Origin: Olsenella uli
GTDB taxonomy: Bacteria; Actinomycetota; Coriobacteriia; Coriobacteriales; Atopobiaceae
Assembly (NCBI RefSeq): GCF_901212675.1
Contig: NZ_CAAKOQ010000059.1
Span: 15-32,018, forward strand
Direction of reading: 5' to 3'
DNA length: 32,004 bases
In this document: in pieces, positions 7,715-15,470 of the stretch
Layout: every line of letters begins with the position of its first letter
Numbering within the stretch: position 1 is the stretch's first letter
Notes under the pieces: model-generated
What the model saw: only the letters and a program-made list of their open reading frames with translations
Database searches by the model: none
What the model was told of the DNA's origin: nothing
Position numbers and translations under genes: made by a program

Positions 7715-8638
7715 ATGACGCCCATCGTCGACTGTCACACGCACACGAGCTTCTCGGACGGCGAGCCGACCCTTGACGAGGTGGTGCGCGCGGCAGCCGT
7801 GACCGGCTGCTCCACCCTCGTGACCACCGACCACCTGACGCTGCCCGCCAGCATGGACCCCGACCTCGAGTGCCAGGTTCCCGAGGCGCGGCTGGCCGAG
7901 CGCCGCGGGGCCTTCGAGCAGGCCCGGGGCCTCGCCCGCGAGCTCACGGAGGGAGGGGGCACGCCGCTCGAGCTGGTCTACGGCTATGAGTGCGACTGGT
8001 ACCCCGGCTGCGAGGAGAACATCCGGCGCTGGTCGGCAGGCGCTGTGGTGCTACTGGGAAGCGTCCACTGGATCGGCGACCCGGGCGACGTGCACGCAGG
8101 CGCGGCGGGCTCCGCGGAGGCGCGAGAGACGGGCGTGGCGCAGGCGGGCCTTCCCGGCACCGACGCAGGCTGGATCGACTACTCGGAGGACAAGCACGTC
8201 TGGGAGCAGCTGGGTGCCGACGAGGTCTGGCACCGCTACGCCGACGCCTGGTGCCAGGCGTGCGCCTGCCCCGTCGGCTTTGACTCGATGGCCCACCCGG
8301 ACCTGGCGATGCGCTTTGCCAACGAGGGCTACCCCGCGACGATGGACCTGTCGCCGCTCTGGGACCAGATGGCCGCGTGCGCGCACGACTGCGGGCGGCG
8401 CATCGAGGTCTCCACGGCGGGCCTGCGCAAGAGCGTGGGGGCCTACTACCCCTCGGCAGGCCTGCTCGAGCGGTTCCACGAGGCGGAGGTGCCCATCACC
8501 GTGGGCTCCGACGCGCACCGCGCCTGCGACGTGTGCTGGGGCATCCGCGACGCCTACCGCTACGCGCACGCCGCTGGCTACCGTGCCATCGAGGTGCCCC
8601 ACGCGGACGGCAGCTGGGAGAGCGTGCCGCTGGAGTAG
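7715..8638 (+). CDS. hisJ: PHP-family histidinol phosphatase
   Basis: A 307-residue PHP-domain metal-dependent phosphoesterase, most likely histidinol-phosphate phosphatase (HisJ/HisK type), the eighth step of histidine synthesis. Metal-ligand motifs are all visible: DCHTHTSFSDGE near the N-terminus, TTDHL, YGYECDWYPG, GSVHWI, MAHPDLAMRF and TVGSDAHRACDV near the C-terminus. GAGGAG lies five bases before ATG 7715. It is convergent with hisE, ten bases apart, and no other phosphatase (HisB here is dehydratase-only) is in the his locus, so it completes the pathway. PHP enzymes can have other substrates; context makes histidinol phosphate the best guess. Confidence 0.88.
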   Translation: MTPIVDCHTHTSFSDGEPTLDEVVRAAAVTGCSTLVTTDHLTLPASMDPDLECQVPEARLAERRGAFEQARGLARELTEGGGTPLELVYGYECDWYPGCEENIRRWSAGAVVLLGSVHWIGDPGDVHAGAAGSAEARETGVAQAGLPGTDAGWIDYSEDKHVWEQLGADEVWHRYADAWCQACACPVGFDSMAHPDLAMRFANEGYPATMDLSPLWDQMAACAHDCGRRIEVSTAGLRKSVGAYYPSAGLLERFHEAEVPITVGSDAHRACDVCWGIRDAYRYAHAAGYRAIEVPHADGSWESVPLE

Positions 8639-8648
8639 GCTGCGGCCC

Positions 8649-8966
8649 CTACTTCATGCGCGCATTGAGCTCGCCGGCCAGCTCGTCGAGCGAGATGCCA
8701 AAGCGCTCCATGGTCACGAGCAGGTGGTACACGAGGTCGCCGCACTCGTAGCGGATGTGGTCGTGGTCATCGTCCTTGCAGGCCATGATGACCTCGCTCG
8801 ACTCCTCGGCAAGCTTCTTGAGCAGCTCGTCCTCGACCTCGGTGAGCAGCTTGGCCGTGTAGCTCACCTCCGGCGACGCCTCGCGACGGCCGTGGATCGT
8901 CGCGGCCAGGCTCTCGAGCGTCTCGCCGATGTTTCCGGGCTGGACGTTTGCGGTTCGGACTCCCAT
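8649..8966 (-). CDS. hisE: Phosphoribosyl-ATP pyrophosphatase
   Basis: A 105-residue HisE, which hydrolyses phosphoribosyl-ATP to phosphoribosyl-AMP and pyrophosphate (step 2 of histidine synthesis). It is an all-alpha MazG-like protein: LLTEVEDELLKKLAEESSEV carries the EExxE metal site and YECGDLVYHLLVTM the second acidic helix. Length is normal for the stand-alone form; in many bacteria it is fused to HisI, here it is separate. AGAGGA precedes the ATG. It follows hisI by 92 bases on the same strand and probably shares its transcript. Confidence 0.95.
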   Translation of the reverse strand: MGVRTANVQPGNIGETLESLAATIHGRREASPEVSYTAKLLTEVEDELLKKLAEESSEVIMACKDDDHDHIRYECGDLVYHLLVTMERFGISLDELAGELNARMK

Positions 8967-9058
8967 GACTGGTCCTCTCGATTTGCAGGTATCTTGGCCT
9001 GCGGTTTATTGATGATATTGACTGCTGCCGGTCGACCGGGCACGCGACGCGGCGGCGC

Positions 9059-9454
9059 CTAGGCGACTCGGTTGAAGAAGCAGCTGCGGTGCCCCGTGTG
9101 GCAGGCAGGACCCGGCGAGTCGACCTTCACGAGCAGCGTGTCCTTGTCGCAGTCGGCCCAAAGCTCCTTGACCTGCTGCATGTTTCCGCTGGTGGCGCCC
9201 TTGTTCCAAAGCTCCTGGCGCGAGCGGCTCCAGAACCACGTGCTGCCCGTCTTGAGCGTGAGGCGGATGGACTCCGCGCTCATCCACGCCACCATGAGCA
9301 CCTCGCCCGTATCGAACTGCTGCACCACGCAGGGGATAAGCCCCCGGTCGTCAAACCTGAGCGATGCCGGGTCAAAGCCCGCCCGCAGGTCCTCGTAGTG
9401 CGAGGATGCCGGCGCAGACCCTGCCGACGCCCCCATGGCATTGCTGTCCCCCAT
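9059..9454 (-). CDS. hisI: Phosphoribosyl-AMP cyclohydrolase
   Basis: A 131-residue HisI that opens the adenine ring of phosphoribosyl-AMP (step 3 of histidine synthesis). Family motifs: VLMVAWMSAESIRLTLKTG, STWFWSRSRQELWNKGATSG, and the zinc/magnesium region DCDKDTLLVKVDSPGPACH followed by GHRSCFF. The start is uncertain: ATG 9454 has AAGGAGG only three bases before it, and ATG 9436 is the next candidate. The first ~25 residues are not conserved. It lies 540 bases downstream of hisF but has its own candidate operator and -10 (9662-9679), so it seems to head a separate hisI-hisE unit. Confidence 0.95.
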   Translation of the reverse strand: MGDSNAMGASAGSAPASSHYEDLRAGFDPASLRFDDRGLIPCVVQQFDTGEVLMVAWMSAESIRLTLKTGSTWFWSRSRQELWNKGATSGNMQQVKELWADCDKDTLLVKVDSPGPACHTGHRSCFFNRVA

Positions 9455-9518
9455 GTCCCTCCTTAGGCGGCACGCACGGTCACCGCCAACACACGTCTCG
9501 TCCTTGGCCTTCCTCACG

Positions 9519-9670
9519 AGCTGGCTCGACGTCTCGGAACCGATTCGACACTTCAAAACCGACTCGGTACCTCAAAGCTAACTCGGTGCCCCGGAACTGG
9601 AATGGCGTTCCGCAATCGACCTCAAGTCCAAGGGCCGTTTCGGGCTCCAAAGCCGGTTTGCACTTTATCA
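9519..9670 (-). repeat. 19-nt degenerate tandem array in hisI leader
   Basis: Cut every 19 bases from 9519, the plus strand gives related units, the clearest being AACCGATTCGACACTTCAA (9538), AACCGACTCGGTACCTCAA (9557) and AGCTAACTCGGTGCCCCGG (9576); flanking units are weaker. It lies between the operator and the hisI start, so it would be in the leader RNA. The period is not a multiple of three. Confidence 0.6.
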
Positions 9671-9679
9671 TACTAAAGT
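9662..9679 (-). promoter_or_regulatory. his operator-like palindrome before hisI
   Basis: ACTTTATCATACTAAAGT is one base from the perfect palindrome ACTTTAG-N4-CTAAAGT seen twice upstream of hisZG. On the minus strand the site contains TATGAT, a good -10 box, so a bound protein would block the promoter. It lies about 210 bases before the hisI start. Confidence 0.65.
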
Positions 9680-9764
9680 ATAGGTGGAAAGAGCGCACCC
9701 TTTCTGAGCCTCGTGGCACACTGCGCCTCGTGGCACACCTCAGACGGCTCACAGAAAAAGTAAT

Positions 9765-9909
9765 CCGTTATCTAGATTTTTCGAGGCCCGCGCCACATCA
9801 AGCCACATCGAGGAAAAACCAGCAAGCATTGTACCTGCGACTTTGCCAGAGCCATCTCGCACCCACACGGGCATTGCTCGCCGCCCACGCAGAAAAATCT
9901 AGATAACGG
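9765..9909. repeat. 145-bp element with 17-bp terminal inverted repeats
   Basis: CCGTTATCTAGATTTTT (9765-9781) and its perfect reverse complement (9893-9909) bracket a 111-base GC-rich core with no gene. The ends are AT-rich in an otherwise GC-rich area. It resembles a MITE or an intergenic repeat; the same element elsewhere in the genome would confirm this. Confidence 0.65.
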
Positions 9910-9991
9910 AAAAGTTTTGCTTTGGCGCACCCGGACAGAGACCCAAAGACGGGGACCCGCCCACAAAACCGGCCGCTGCGGCGCATGAATC

Positions 9992-10774
9992 CTAGAAGTC
10001 CAGGCGCACCGGGATGCCCTGGCTCGCCATGTACTCCTTGACCTGCCGCACACTAAACGTCCCAAAGTGAAACACGCTCGCGGCCAGCACCGCGTCCGCC
10101 TCGCCCTCGATGATGCCCTCGGCAAAGTGCTCGAGCGTGCCCACGCCGCCGCTCGCGATGACGGGAATGGGCACCGCGCGCGCCACCGCACGGGTGAGCG
10201 CCAGGTCGAAGCCCTCCTTGGTGCCGTCGCGGTCCATGCTCGTGAGCAGGATCTCGCCGGCGCCGCGCCGCGCGGCCTCCTCCGCCCAGGCCACCGCGTC
10301 GATGCCCGTGGCCACACGACCACCCGCCACGTAGACCTCCCAGCGGTCGGCACCAGGAGCCCCGGGCTTCCCCACGCGCTTGGCATCGATGGCACAGACC
10401 ACGGCCTGGCTGCCAAACGCGCGCGCCGCCACCGTGATGAGCTCGGGGTTCTTGATGGCAGCCGAGTTGAGCGAGACCTTGTCAGCACCGGCGGCGACCA
10501 TGGTGCGCATGCCCTCGAGGTCGCGGAAGCCGCCGCCCACGGTGTAGGGAATCGCCAGCTCGCGGGCCGCACGAGCGGCCATGTCGATAGTCGTGGCACG
10601 ATTGTCGCTCGTGGCCGTGATGTCGAGGAACACCACCTCGTCGGCGCCCTCGCGGTCGTAGGCCGCGGCAAGCTCGACGGGGTCGCCGGCGTCGCGCAGG
10701 TCCACGAAGTTGACGCCCTTGACGACGCGGCCGTTCTTGACGTCCAGGCACGGAATCACGCGCTTGGTAAGCAT
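9992..10774 (-). CDS. hisF: Imidazole glycerol phosphate synthase, cyclase subunit
   Basis: A 260-residue (beta/alpha)8 barrel that uses ammonia from HisH to make imidazole glycerol phosphate and AICAR from PRFAR. Motifs: RVIPCLDVKNGRVVKGVNF with catalytic Asp in CLDV, YTVGGGFRDLEGM, DKVSLNSAAI, TSMDRDGTKEGFD with the second catalytic Asp, and the phosphate loop PVIASGGVG. The length is normal. GAGGAGG precedes the ATG by about five bases. It is the last gene of the main his operon, 54 bases after hisA. Confidence 0.97.
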   Translation of the reverse strand: MLTKRVIPCLDVKNGRVVKGVNFVDLRDAGDPVELAAAYDREGADEVVFLDITATSDNRATTIDMAARAARELAIPYTVGGGFRDLEGMRTMVAAGADKVSLNSAAIKNPELITVAARAFGSQAVVCAIDAKRVGKPGAPGADRWEVYVAGGRVATGIDAVAWAEEAARRGAGEILLTSMDRDGTKEGFDLALTRAVARAVPIPVIASGGVGTLEHFAEGIIEGEADAVLAASVFHFGTFSVRQVKEYMASQGIPVRLDF

Positions 10775-10828
10775 GGTTGCCTCCTCGATGGGACCGCCGC
10801 TCCCGCGGCCGTCCCGCTTGGCTCTCGC

Positions 10829-11575
10829 CTACTGTGCCTCTCCCCTCGCGATGGCAAGGGCGTCCTTGAGCGAGAAGCTCGCCTCGTAGATGGCACGGCC
10901 CGTGATGGCGCCCTCGATGACGTCGGGACCGGCGGCGGCCAGCGCCCGGATGTCGTCCAGGCTCGTGATGCCACCGCTTGCCACCACGGGAAAGCCCGCG
11001 ATCTTGGCGACGCGCCGGTACGCCTCGACATCGATGCCCGTCTGCATGCCGTCGCGTGCGATGTCGGTGTAGACGAGGTGCCGAAAGCCCAGCTCCCGCA
11101 GGTGCCCCACCACGTCGCCCACGCTTCTCGAGACGCCCTCGCGCCACCCGTTCACCTTGACCTGCCCGTCACGCGCGGCGACGTCGGCCACGATGCACTC
11201 GCCGAAGCCCCTGGCGACGACCTCGGCAAACGACGGCTCGCGCACGAGCACCGTGCCGAGCGAGATGCGCTTCACGCCCAGCTCGCGCAGCTGGTCGACG
11301 CGCGCGAGCGAGCGCACGCCGCCGCCGGCGTCCACGGAGATGCCGTCAACCTCGCAGATTGCCCTGATGGCGGCATCGTTGGCGGCGCGGGCGGCCTCGT
11401 CCTCCTCGAACGCGGAGGAGAGGTCGATGACGTGTACCCACGTGGCGCCCTGCTCGGCAAAGTGACGGGCGACGGCCGCCGGGTTCTCCGAGTAGACCTT
11501 CATCTTGGAGCGGTCGCCACGCTCGAGGCGAACGACCTTGCCGCCCACGAGGTCGATGGCTGGAAACAGGATCAC
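10829..11575 (-). CDS. hisA: ProFAR isomerase
   Basis: A 248-residue (beta/alpha)8 barrel that isomerises ProFAR to PRFAR. Motifs: LFPAIDLVGGKVVRLERGD with the catalytic Asp, SVDAGGGVRS, RISLGTVLV, VYTDIARDGM with the second catalytic Asp, and VVASGGITSLDDI. The GTG start overlaps the hisH TGA by four bases (GTGA), typical of coupled translation; longer upstream frames would run through hisH. Actinomycetes often use a bifunctional PriA (also TrpF); nothing here decides whether this one is bifunctional. Confidence 0.96.
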   Translation of the reverse strand: MILFPAIDLVGGKVVRLERGDRSKMKVYSENPAAVARHFAEQGATWVHVIDLSSAFEEDEAARAANDAAIRAICEVDGISVDAGGGVRSLARVDQLRELGVKRISLGTVLVREPSFAEVVARGFGECIVADVAARDGQVKVNGWREGVSRSVGDVVGHLRELGFRHLVYTDIARDGMQTGIDVEAYRRVAKIAGFPVVASGGITSLDDIRALAAAGPDVIEGAITGRAIYEASFSLKDALAIARGEAQ

Positions 11576-12336
11576 TTTGCGCTGCCTTTCACGATCGAGA
11601 CGAAGTTCCTGAGAATCGCGAGTCCCGTGGCCGAGCTCTTCTCGGGATGGAACTGGCACCCGAACACGTTGCCCTTCCAGGCGACGCATGGGAAGCTCCG
11701 CACGTAGTGCGTGCGGGCGGCGACCTCGGCCGGGTCGGCGTCGTCGGCCGCCGCGTAGGAGTGGGTGAAGTAGAGATTGGCGCCCTCGGCAAAGCCCGAA
11801 AGCAGCGGGCAGTCGCGCCCGGCAGCCGTCACGTGCACCTGGTCCCAGCCCACGTGCGGCACCTTGAGCCGCGCGGACTCGAGCCGCGTGCAGGAGCCCG
11901 AGAGGATGCCCAGGCCGCGCACCCACCGATGGGACGCCCCGAGCTCGTCGGGTGCCTCGAACACGGTGCCCGCCGCGAGGCCCTCGCCCAGAGGTCCTGC
12001 CGACGAGACTGCTGCGGCATCGGCCGGCACGTCCTCGTCACCCCGGTCGTAGAGCAGCTGGAGCCCGAGACAGATGCCCAAAAAGGGCACGCCTGCGGCC
12101 ACCGCCGCGCGGATTGCCTCGTCCTGGCCGCTCTCGTGCACGAACGTGGTAGCGTCATAGAACGAGCCCACGCCGGGAAGCACGAGGCCGGCCGCACACG
12201 CGATGTCGGCGGGGTCGTCGGAGACGAGCACGTTCTCCCAGCCCGCGCGCACGAGCCCGCGCTCCACGCTCGAGAGGTTGCCCTTGTGGTAGTTGATGAC
12301 GACGATGGGCGCGGACGCCTCCGCCGGCGCGCTCAT
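11572..12336 (-). CDS. hisH: Imidazole glycerol phosphate synthase, amidotransferase subunit
   Basis: A 254-residue class I glutamine amidotransferase supplying ammonia to HisF. Motifs: INYHKGNLSSV near the N-terminus, LPGVGSFYDA, the nucleophile elbow FLGICLGLQLLYD (Cys89) and the His/Glu pair in QFHPEKSS near the C-terminus. It is longer than usual (about 200-215 residues) because of an insertion around residues 95-120 (DEDVPADAAAVSSAG) and a C-terminal region of normal type. The ATG overlaps the hisB TGA by four bases (ATGA); downstream it overlaps hisA. Confidence 0.96.
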   Translation of the reverse strand: MSAPAEASAPIVVINYHKGNLSSVERGLVRAGWENVLVSDDPADIACAAGLVLPGVGSFYDATTFVHESGQDEAIRAAVAAGVPFLGICLGLQLLYDRGDEDVPADAAAVSSAGPLGEGLAAGTVFEAPDELGASHRWVRGLGILSGSCTRLESARLKVPHVGWDQVHVTAAGRDCPLLSGFAEGANLYFTHSYAAADDADPAEVAARTHYVRSFPCVAWKGNVFGCQFHPEKSSATGLAILRNFVSIVKGSAK

Positions 12337-12923
12337 GCGAGCACGCCCTTCGTGGACGGCACGCCGGTGACGCGCGGGTCTTTCTCGCACGCGAAGCGCA
12401 GGGCACGGCCGAACGCCTTGAACGCCGCCTCGATGATGTGGTGCGAGTTGGAGCCCTCGAGCTCGCGAACGTGCAGCGTAAGGGCCGCGTCGCGCGCGAA
12501 GGCGATGAAGAACTCCTCGGCGAGCTCGGTGTCGAACGTGCCCACCTTCTGCGTCTGGAGCGGAAGCGTCACGTAGGCCTGACCGCGCCCGGAGACGTCG
12601 ATGGCGGCCTGCACGAGCGCCTCGTCCATGGCGATGCAGACGTCGGAGAAGCGGCCGATGCCCGCCTTGCCGCCCAGCGCCTCGCGCACGGCCTGGCCCA
12701 GCACGATGCCCACGTCCTCGACGGTGTGGTGGTCGTCGACCTGGCAGTCGCCGGTGGCCCGCACCGTGAGGTCAAAGAGACCGTGGCGGCCGAACGCGCT
12801 CAGCATGTGGTCGAAGAACCCCACGCCGGTCGAGACGTCCACCTTGCCGGTGCCGTCGAGGTCGATCGTGAGGGTGATGTCGGTCTCGCCGGTGGTGCGC
12901 GAGACGGTTGCGATGCGGGACAT
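12333..12923 (-). CDS. hisB: Imidazoleglycerol-phosphate dehydratase
   Basis: A 196-residue dehydratase making imidazole acetol phosphate, step 6 of the committed pathway. The manganese-binding motifs are intact: GVGFFDHMLSAFGRH, DDHHTVEDVGIVLG, MDEALVQAAIDVSGRG and SNSHHIIEAAFKAFGRAL. It lacks the phosphatase domain of the E. coli bifunctional HisB, which fits with the separate PHP phosphatase at 7715. AGGAGG precedes the ATG. It starts eight bases after the hisC stop. Confidence 0.97.
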   Translation of the reverse strand: MSRIATVSRTTGETDITLTIDLDGTGKVDVSTGVGFFDHMLSAFGRHGLFDLTVRATGDCQVDDHHTVEDVGIVLGQAVREALGGKAGIGRFSDVCIAMDEALVQAAIDVSGRGQAYVTLPLQTQKVGTFDTELAEEFFIAFARDAALTLHVRELEGSNSHHIIEAAFKAFGRALRFACEKDPRVTGVPSTKGVLA

Positions 12924-12931
12924 GGGGCCTC

Positions 12932-14059
12932 CTAGGAGAGGGCTTGGAGCGAATCGGACGGGCCGGCGGCGGGGAGCAGCTCGCCGAGCGCGGCCAGCAC
13001 GGCGTCGTTCTCCTCGGGCGTGCCCACGGTGACGCGCAGGCAGTCGGCGAGGCCCGGCGCGTACGAGAAGTCGCGCACGAGGATGGAGAACTCGTCCCGC
13101 AGGCGGCGACGCACCTCGCTTGCCCCCGGCACGCGCACCAGCAGGAAGTTGCCCTCGCTCGGCCAGACGGTGAGCTCGCGCGTGCGGGCCAGCTCACGCA
13201 GCGCCGCAAGCACGCGGGCGCGCTCGGACACGATGGTGGCCACCGTGGGCGCAAACTCGTCGCGCAGGCGCACGGCCGTGAGCGCCGCCGCCTGCGTGAG
13301 CACGTTGACCGAGTAGAGCTGGCGCACAGCCGCGAGCGCTTCCACCACGTCGGGCGCTGCGAGCACATAGCCGCAGCGCGCGCCCGCAAGCGCGAACGCC
13401 TTCGAGAGCGTGTGGAGCACGACGAGGTTGTCGTACGCGTCGAGCAGCGACTCACAGGAGCTCCCCGGGGCCGCGAACTCGCCGTACGCCTCGTCGACCA
13501 TCACGAGGCCCGGACACGCCTCGCAGAGCCTCCGCACGAGAGCCACGGGCGCGAGGTCTCCCGTGGGGTTGTTGGGCGAGGTCAGGATGATGAGGTTGGC
13601 CTTGCCGGCGGCGTCGACGAGCGCGTCGTCGTCCGCAAGCATCGTCTCGGGGTCGCGCCAGACCTCGGCCACGTCCGTCTGCGTGAGCGAGGCGAAGAAG
13701 GCGTACTCGGAGAACGTGGGCGGGCAGATCGCGAGCGTGCGGCCTGGCCCGCCAAAGGCGAGCAGGAAGTTATAGAGCAGCTCGTCGCCGCCGTTGCCCA
13801 CGATGACGTGCGCCCGGTCGGTGCCGTGCCAGGCCGCGAGCTCGTCGCGCAGCTCGTTGGAGAGCGGGTCGGGGTAGCGGTTGGTGTGCGTGGCGGCAAG
13901 CGCCTCGTCGATGGCCGCACGGGCCGCGGGTGGCACGTCGTAGGTGTTCTCGTTGGCCGACAGGTTGATGCGCGTCGGCGTGAAGTTGGGGTCGTAGACG
14001 TCGAGGTCACGCAGGTGCGGCTGCACGAGGGCCTGGACGCGCGGCGAGAGTTGGGGCAT
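12932..14059 (-). CDS. hisC: Histidinol-phosphate aminotransferase
   Basis: A 375-residue PLP-dependent class I/II aminotransferase converting imidazole acetol phosphate to histidinol phosphate. Motifs: NLSANENTYDVPP, NRYPDPLSNELRDELA, GNGGDELLYNF, LTSPNNPTG, VDEAYGEF and the PLP lysine in LHTLSKAFALAGARCGY (Lys220). The frame runs further upstream into hisD, but ATG 14059 has GGAGGAG just upstream, formed by the end of hisD, and starts four bases past the hisD stop. Length is typical. Confidence 0.96.
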   Translation of the reverse strand: MPQLSPRVQALVQPHLRDLDVYDPNFTPTRINLSANENTYDVPPAARAAIDEALAATHTNRYPDPLSNELRDELAAWHGTDRAHVIVGNGGDELLYNFLLAFGGPGRTLAICPPTFSEYAFFASLTQTDVAEVWRDPETMLADDDALVDAAGKANLIILTSPNNPTGDLAPVALVRRLCEACPGLVMVDEAYGEFAAPGSSCESLLDAYDNLVVLHTLSKAFALAGARCGYVLAAPDVVEALAAVRQLYSVNVLTQAAALTAVRLRDEFAPTVATIVSERARVLAALRELARTRELTVWPSEGNFLLVRVPGASEVRRRLRDEFSILVRDFSYAPGLADCLRVTVGTPEENDAVLAALGELLPAAGPSDSLQALS

Positions 14060-14063
14060 GGAT

Positions 14064-15467
14064 CTACTCCTCCTTGTCGTAGCCGGGCAGGTAGGGGACG
14101 CCGGGCTTGCCGAGGTCGCACGGCCAGGCCGTGCGCATCGCGCCATTACATGCGGCGGCCGCGTCGGCAAAGCCGTCCTCGCCCTGCTCCACGAGCCTCC
14201 TGCGCAGCCCCACCGAGAGCGCGTGGCTCCACAGGCCCTCGGACTGCGCGAGCGCCTGCACGGCGGGGCCGTCGGCGGCGAGGCCTGCCGGCGTGTAGCT
14301 GATTACGCTCGAGCGCTTCACGAAGTCGTAGACGCCGAGCGGGTTGGAGAACTTGGCCGTGCCGCCCGTGGGCAGCGTGTGGTTGGGGCCGGCCACGTAG
14401 TCGCCGAGCGGCTCGGAGCTCCAGGGGCCCACGAAGATGGCGCCCGCGTTCTCGATGGAGCCCAGGAGACTCATGGCGTCGGCGCAGTGAAGCTCAAGGT
14501 GCTCGGGCGCCACCACGTTCACGGCGGCCACGGCGTCGGCGAGCGTGTCGCACGCGACGATGACGCCGTGGCTGAGGCTCTTGCGCGTGACCTCCTCGCG
14601 CGGGCTCTGCGAGACGAGCCGCTCGATGGCGTCCTCCACGGCGACCGGCAGCGCCGGCGCGTCGGTCACGAGGTAGCACGTGGCCATGGGGTCGTGCTCG
14701 GCCTGGGCCATGAGGTCGGCAGCGACCACCACGGAGTCGGCCGTAGCATCTGCCAGCACGCACACCTCGGAGGGGCCGGCCACCATGTCGATGCCCACGT
14801 CGCCCATGACGTAGCGCTTGGCGGCCGCCACGTAGGCGTTGCCGGGACCGGTGATCTTGGCCACGCGCGGGATTGACTCGGTGCCGTACGCGAGCGCGGC
14901 GATGGCCTGGGCGCCACCCACGGCGTAGACCTCGTCCACGCCCGCGAGCTTGGCCGCGCAGAGCGTATAGGCCGAGAGGCTGCCATCCCTCTGAGGCGGC
15001 GTCACCATGACGATGTGCCGCACGCCCGCCACCTTAGCCGGTACCGCGTTCATGAGCACGGTGGAGGGGTACTGGGCGCGCCCGCCCGGCACGTAGATGC
15101 CCACGCTCGGCAGCGGGGTGATCTTGACGCCCAGGATGGTGCCGTCGGGGCGCGTCGAGAACATCGACTGCTGCACCTCGCGCTCATGGAAGGCGCGAAT
15201 CTGGCGGTGCGCCAGCTCGAGGCTCTCGAGGAACTCGGGGTCGACTAGGGTGGGCGCGGCCTCGATGAGCTCGTCGGGCACGCGGAAGGCCGTGGGGCAC
15301 GAGCCGTCGAACCTCTCGCAGTAGGCGCGCACGGCCGCGTCGCCGTTGTCGCGCACGTCGTCGACGATGGCCTCGGCGCTCGCCATGACCTCCTTGGGCA
15401 GGGCTCCCGCGCGCTTGATGTCCGCGTTGGTGAGGGTACGGCCGCCCGTCAGGTCTACGTGAATCAT
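14064..15467 (-). CDS. hisD: Histidinol dehydrogenase
   Basis: A 467-residue NAD-dependent zinc enzyme oxidising histidinol to histidine (last two steps). Motifs: VGIYVPGGRAQYPSTVLMNAVPAKVAG, AYGTESIPRVAKITGPGNAYVAAAK, IDMVAGPSEVCVLAD, AQAEHDPMA, APEHLELHCAD and GPNHTLPTGGTAKFSNPL. It is about 30 residues longer than usual because of a C-terminal tail after the last conserved helix (ACNGAMRTAWPCDLGKPGVP and beyond) that I do not recognise. It starts three bases after hisZG, in the same operon. Confidence 0.96.
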   Translation of the reverse strand: MIHVDLTGGRTLTNADIKRAGALPKEVMASAEAIVDDVRDNGDAAVRAYCERFDGSCPTAFRVPDELIEAAPTLVDPEFLESLELAHRQIRAFHEREVQQSMFSTRPDGTILGVKITPLPSVGIYVPGGRAQYPSTVLMNAVPAKVAGVRHIVMVTPPQRDGSLSAYTLCAAKLAGVDEVYAVGGAQAIAALAYGTESIPRVAKITGPGNAYVAAAKRYVMGDVGIDMVAGPSEVCVLADATADSVVVAADLMAQAEHDPMATCYLVTDAPALPVAVEDAIERLVSQSPREEVTRKSLSHGVIVACDTLADAVAAVNVVAPEHLELHCADAMSLLGSIENAGAIFVGPWSSEPLGDYVAGPNHTLPTGGTAKFSNPLGVYDFVKRSSVISYTPAGLAADGPAVQALAQSEGLWSHALSVGLRRRLVEQGEDGFADAAAACNGAMRTAWPCDLGKPGVPYLPGYDKEE

Positions 15468-15470
15468 GTG

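Larger units (their letters stand above)
9455..9991. other. 537-bp non-coding region between hisF and hisI
   Basis: No gene supported. From the hisI side it contains a 19-nt degenerate tandem array (about 9519-9670), the operator-like palindrome 9662-9679, a 13-base direct repeat CCTCGTGGCACAC (twice, 9708-9737 region), and a 145-bp element with 17-bp inverted ends (9765-9909). A 63-codon frame starts at the ATG inside the palindrome (minus strand) and ends at 9480, but its codon use differs from real genes here and it has no His codons. Confidence 0.6.

Noticed and set aside
9480..9668. A 63-codon minus-strand leader frame before hisI
   Set aside because: It starts at the ATG within the operator/-10 and has no His codons, so it is not a histidine attenuator leader. 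Codon use does not match coding genes here.
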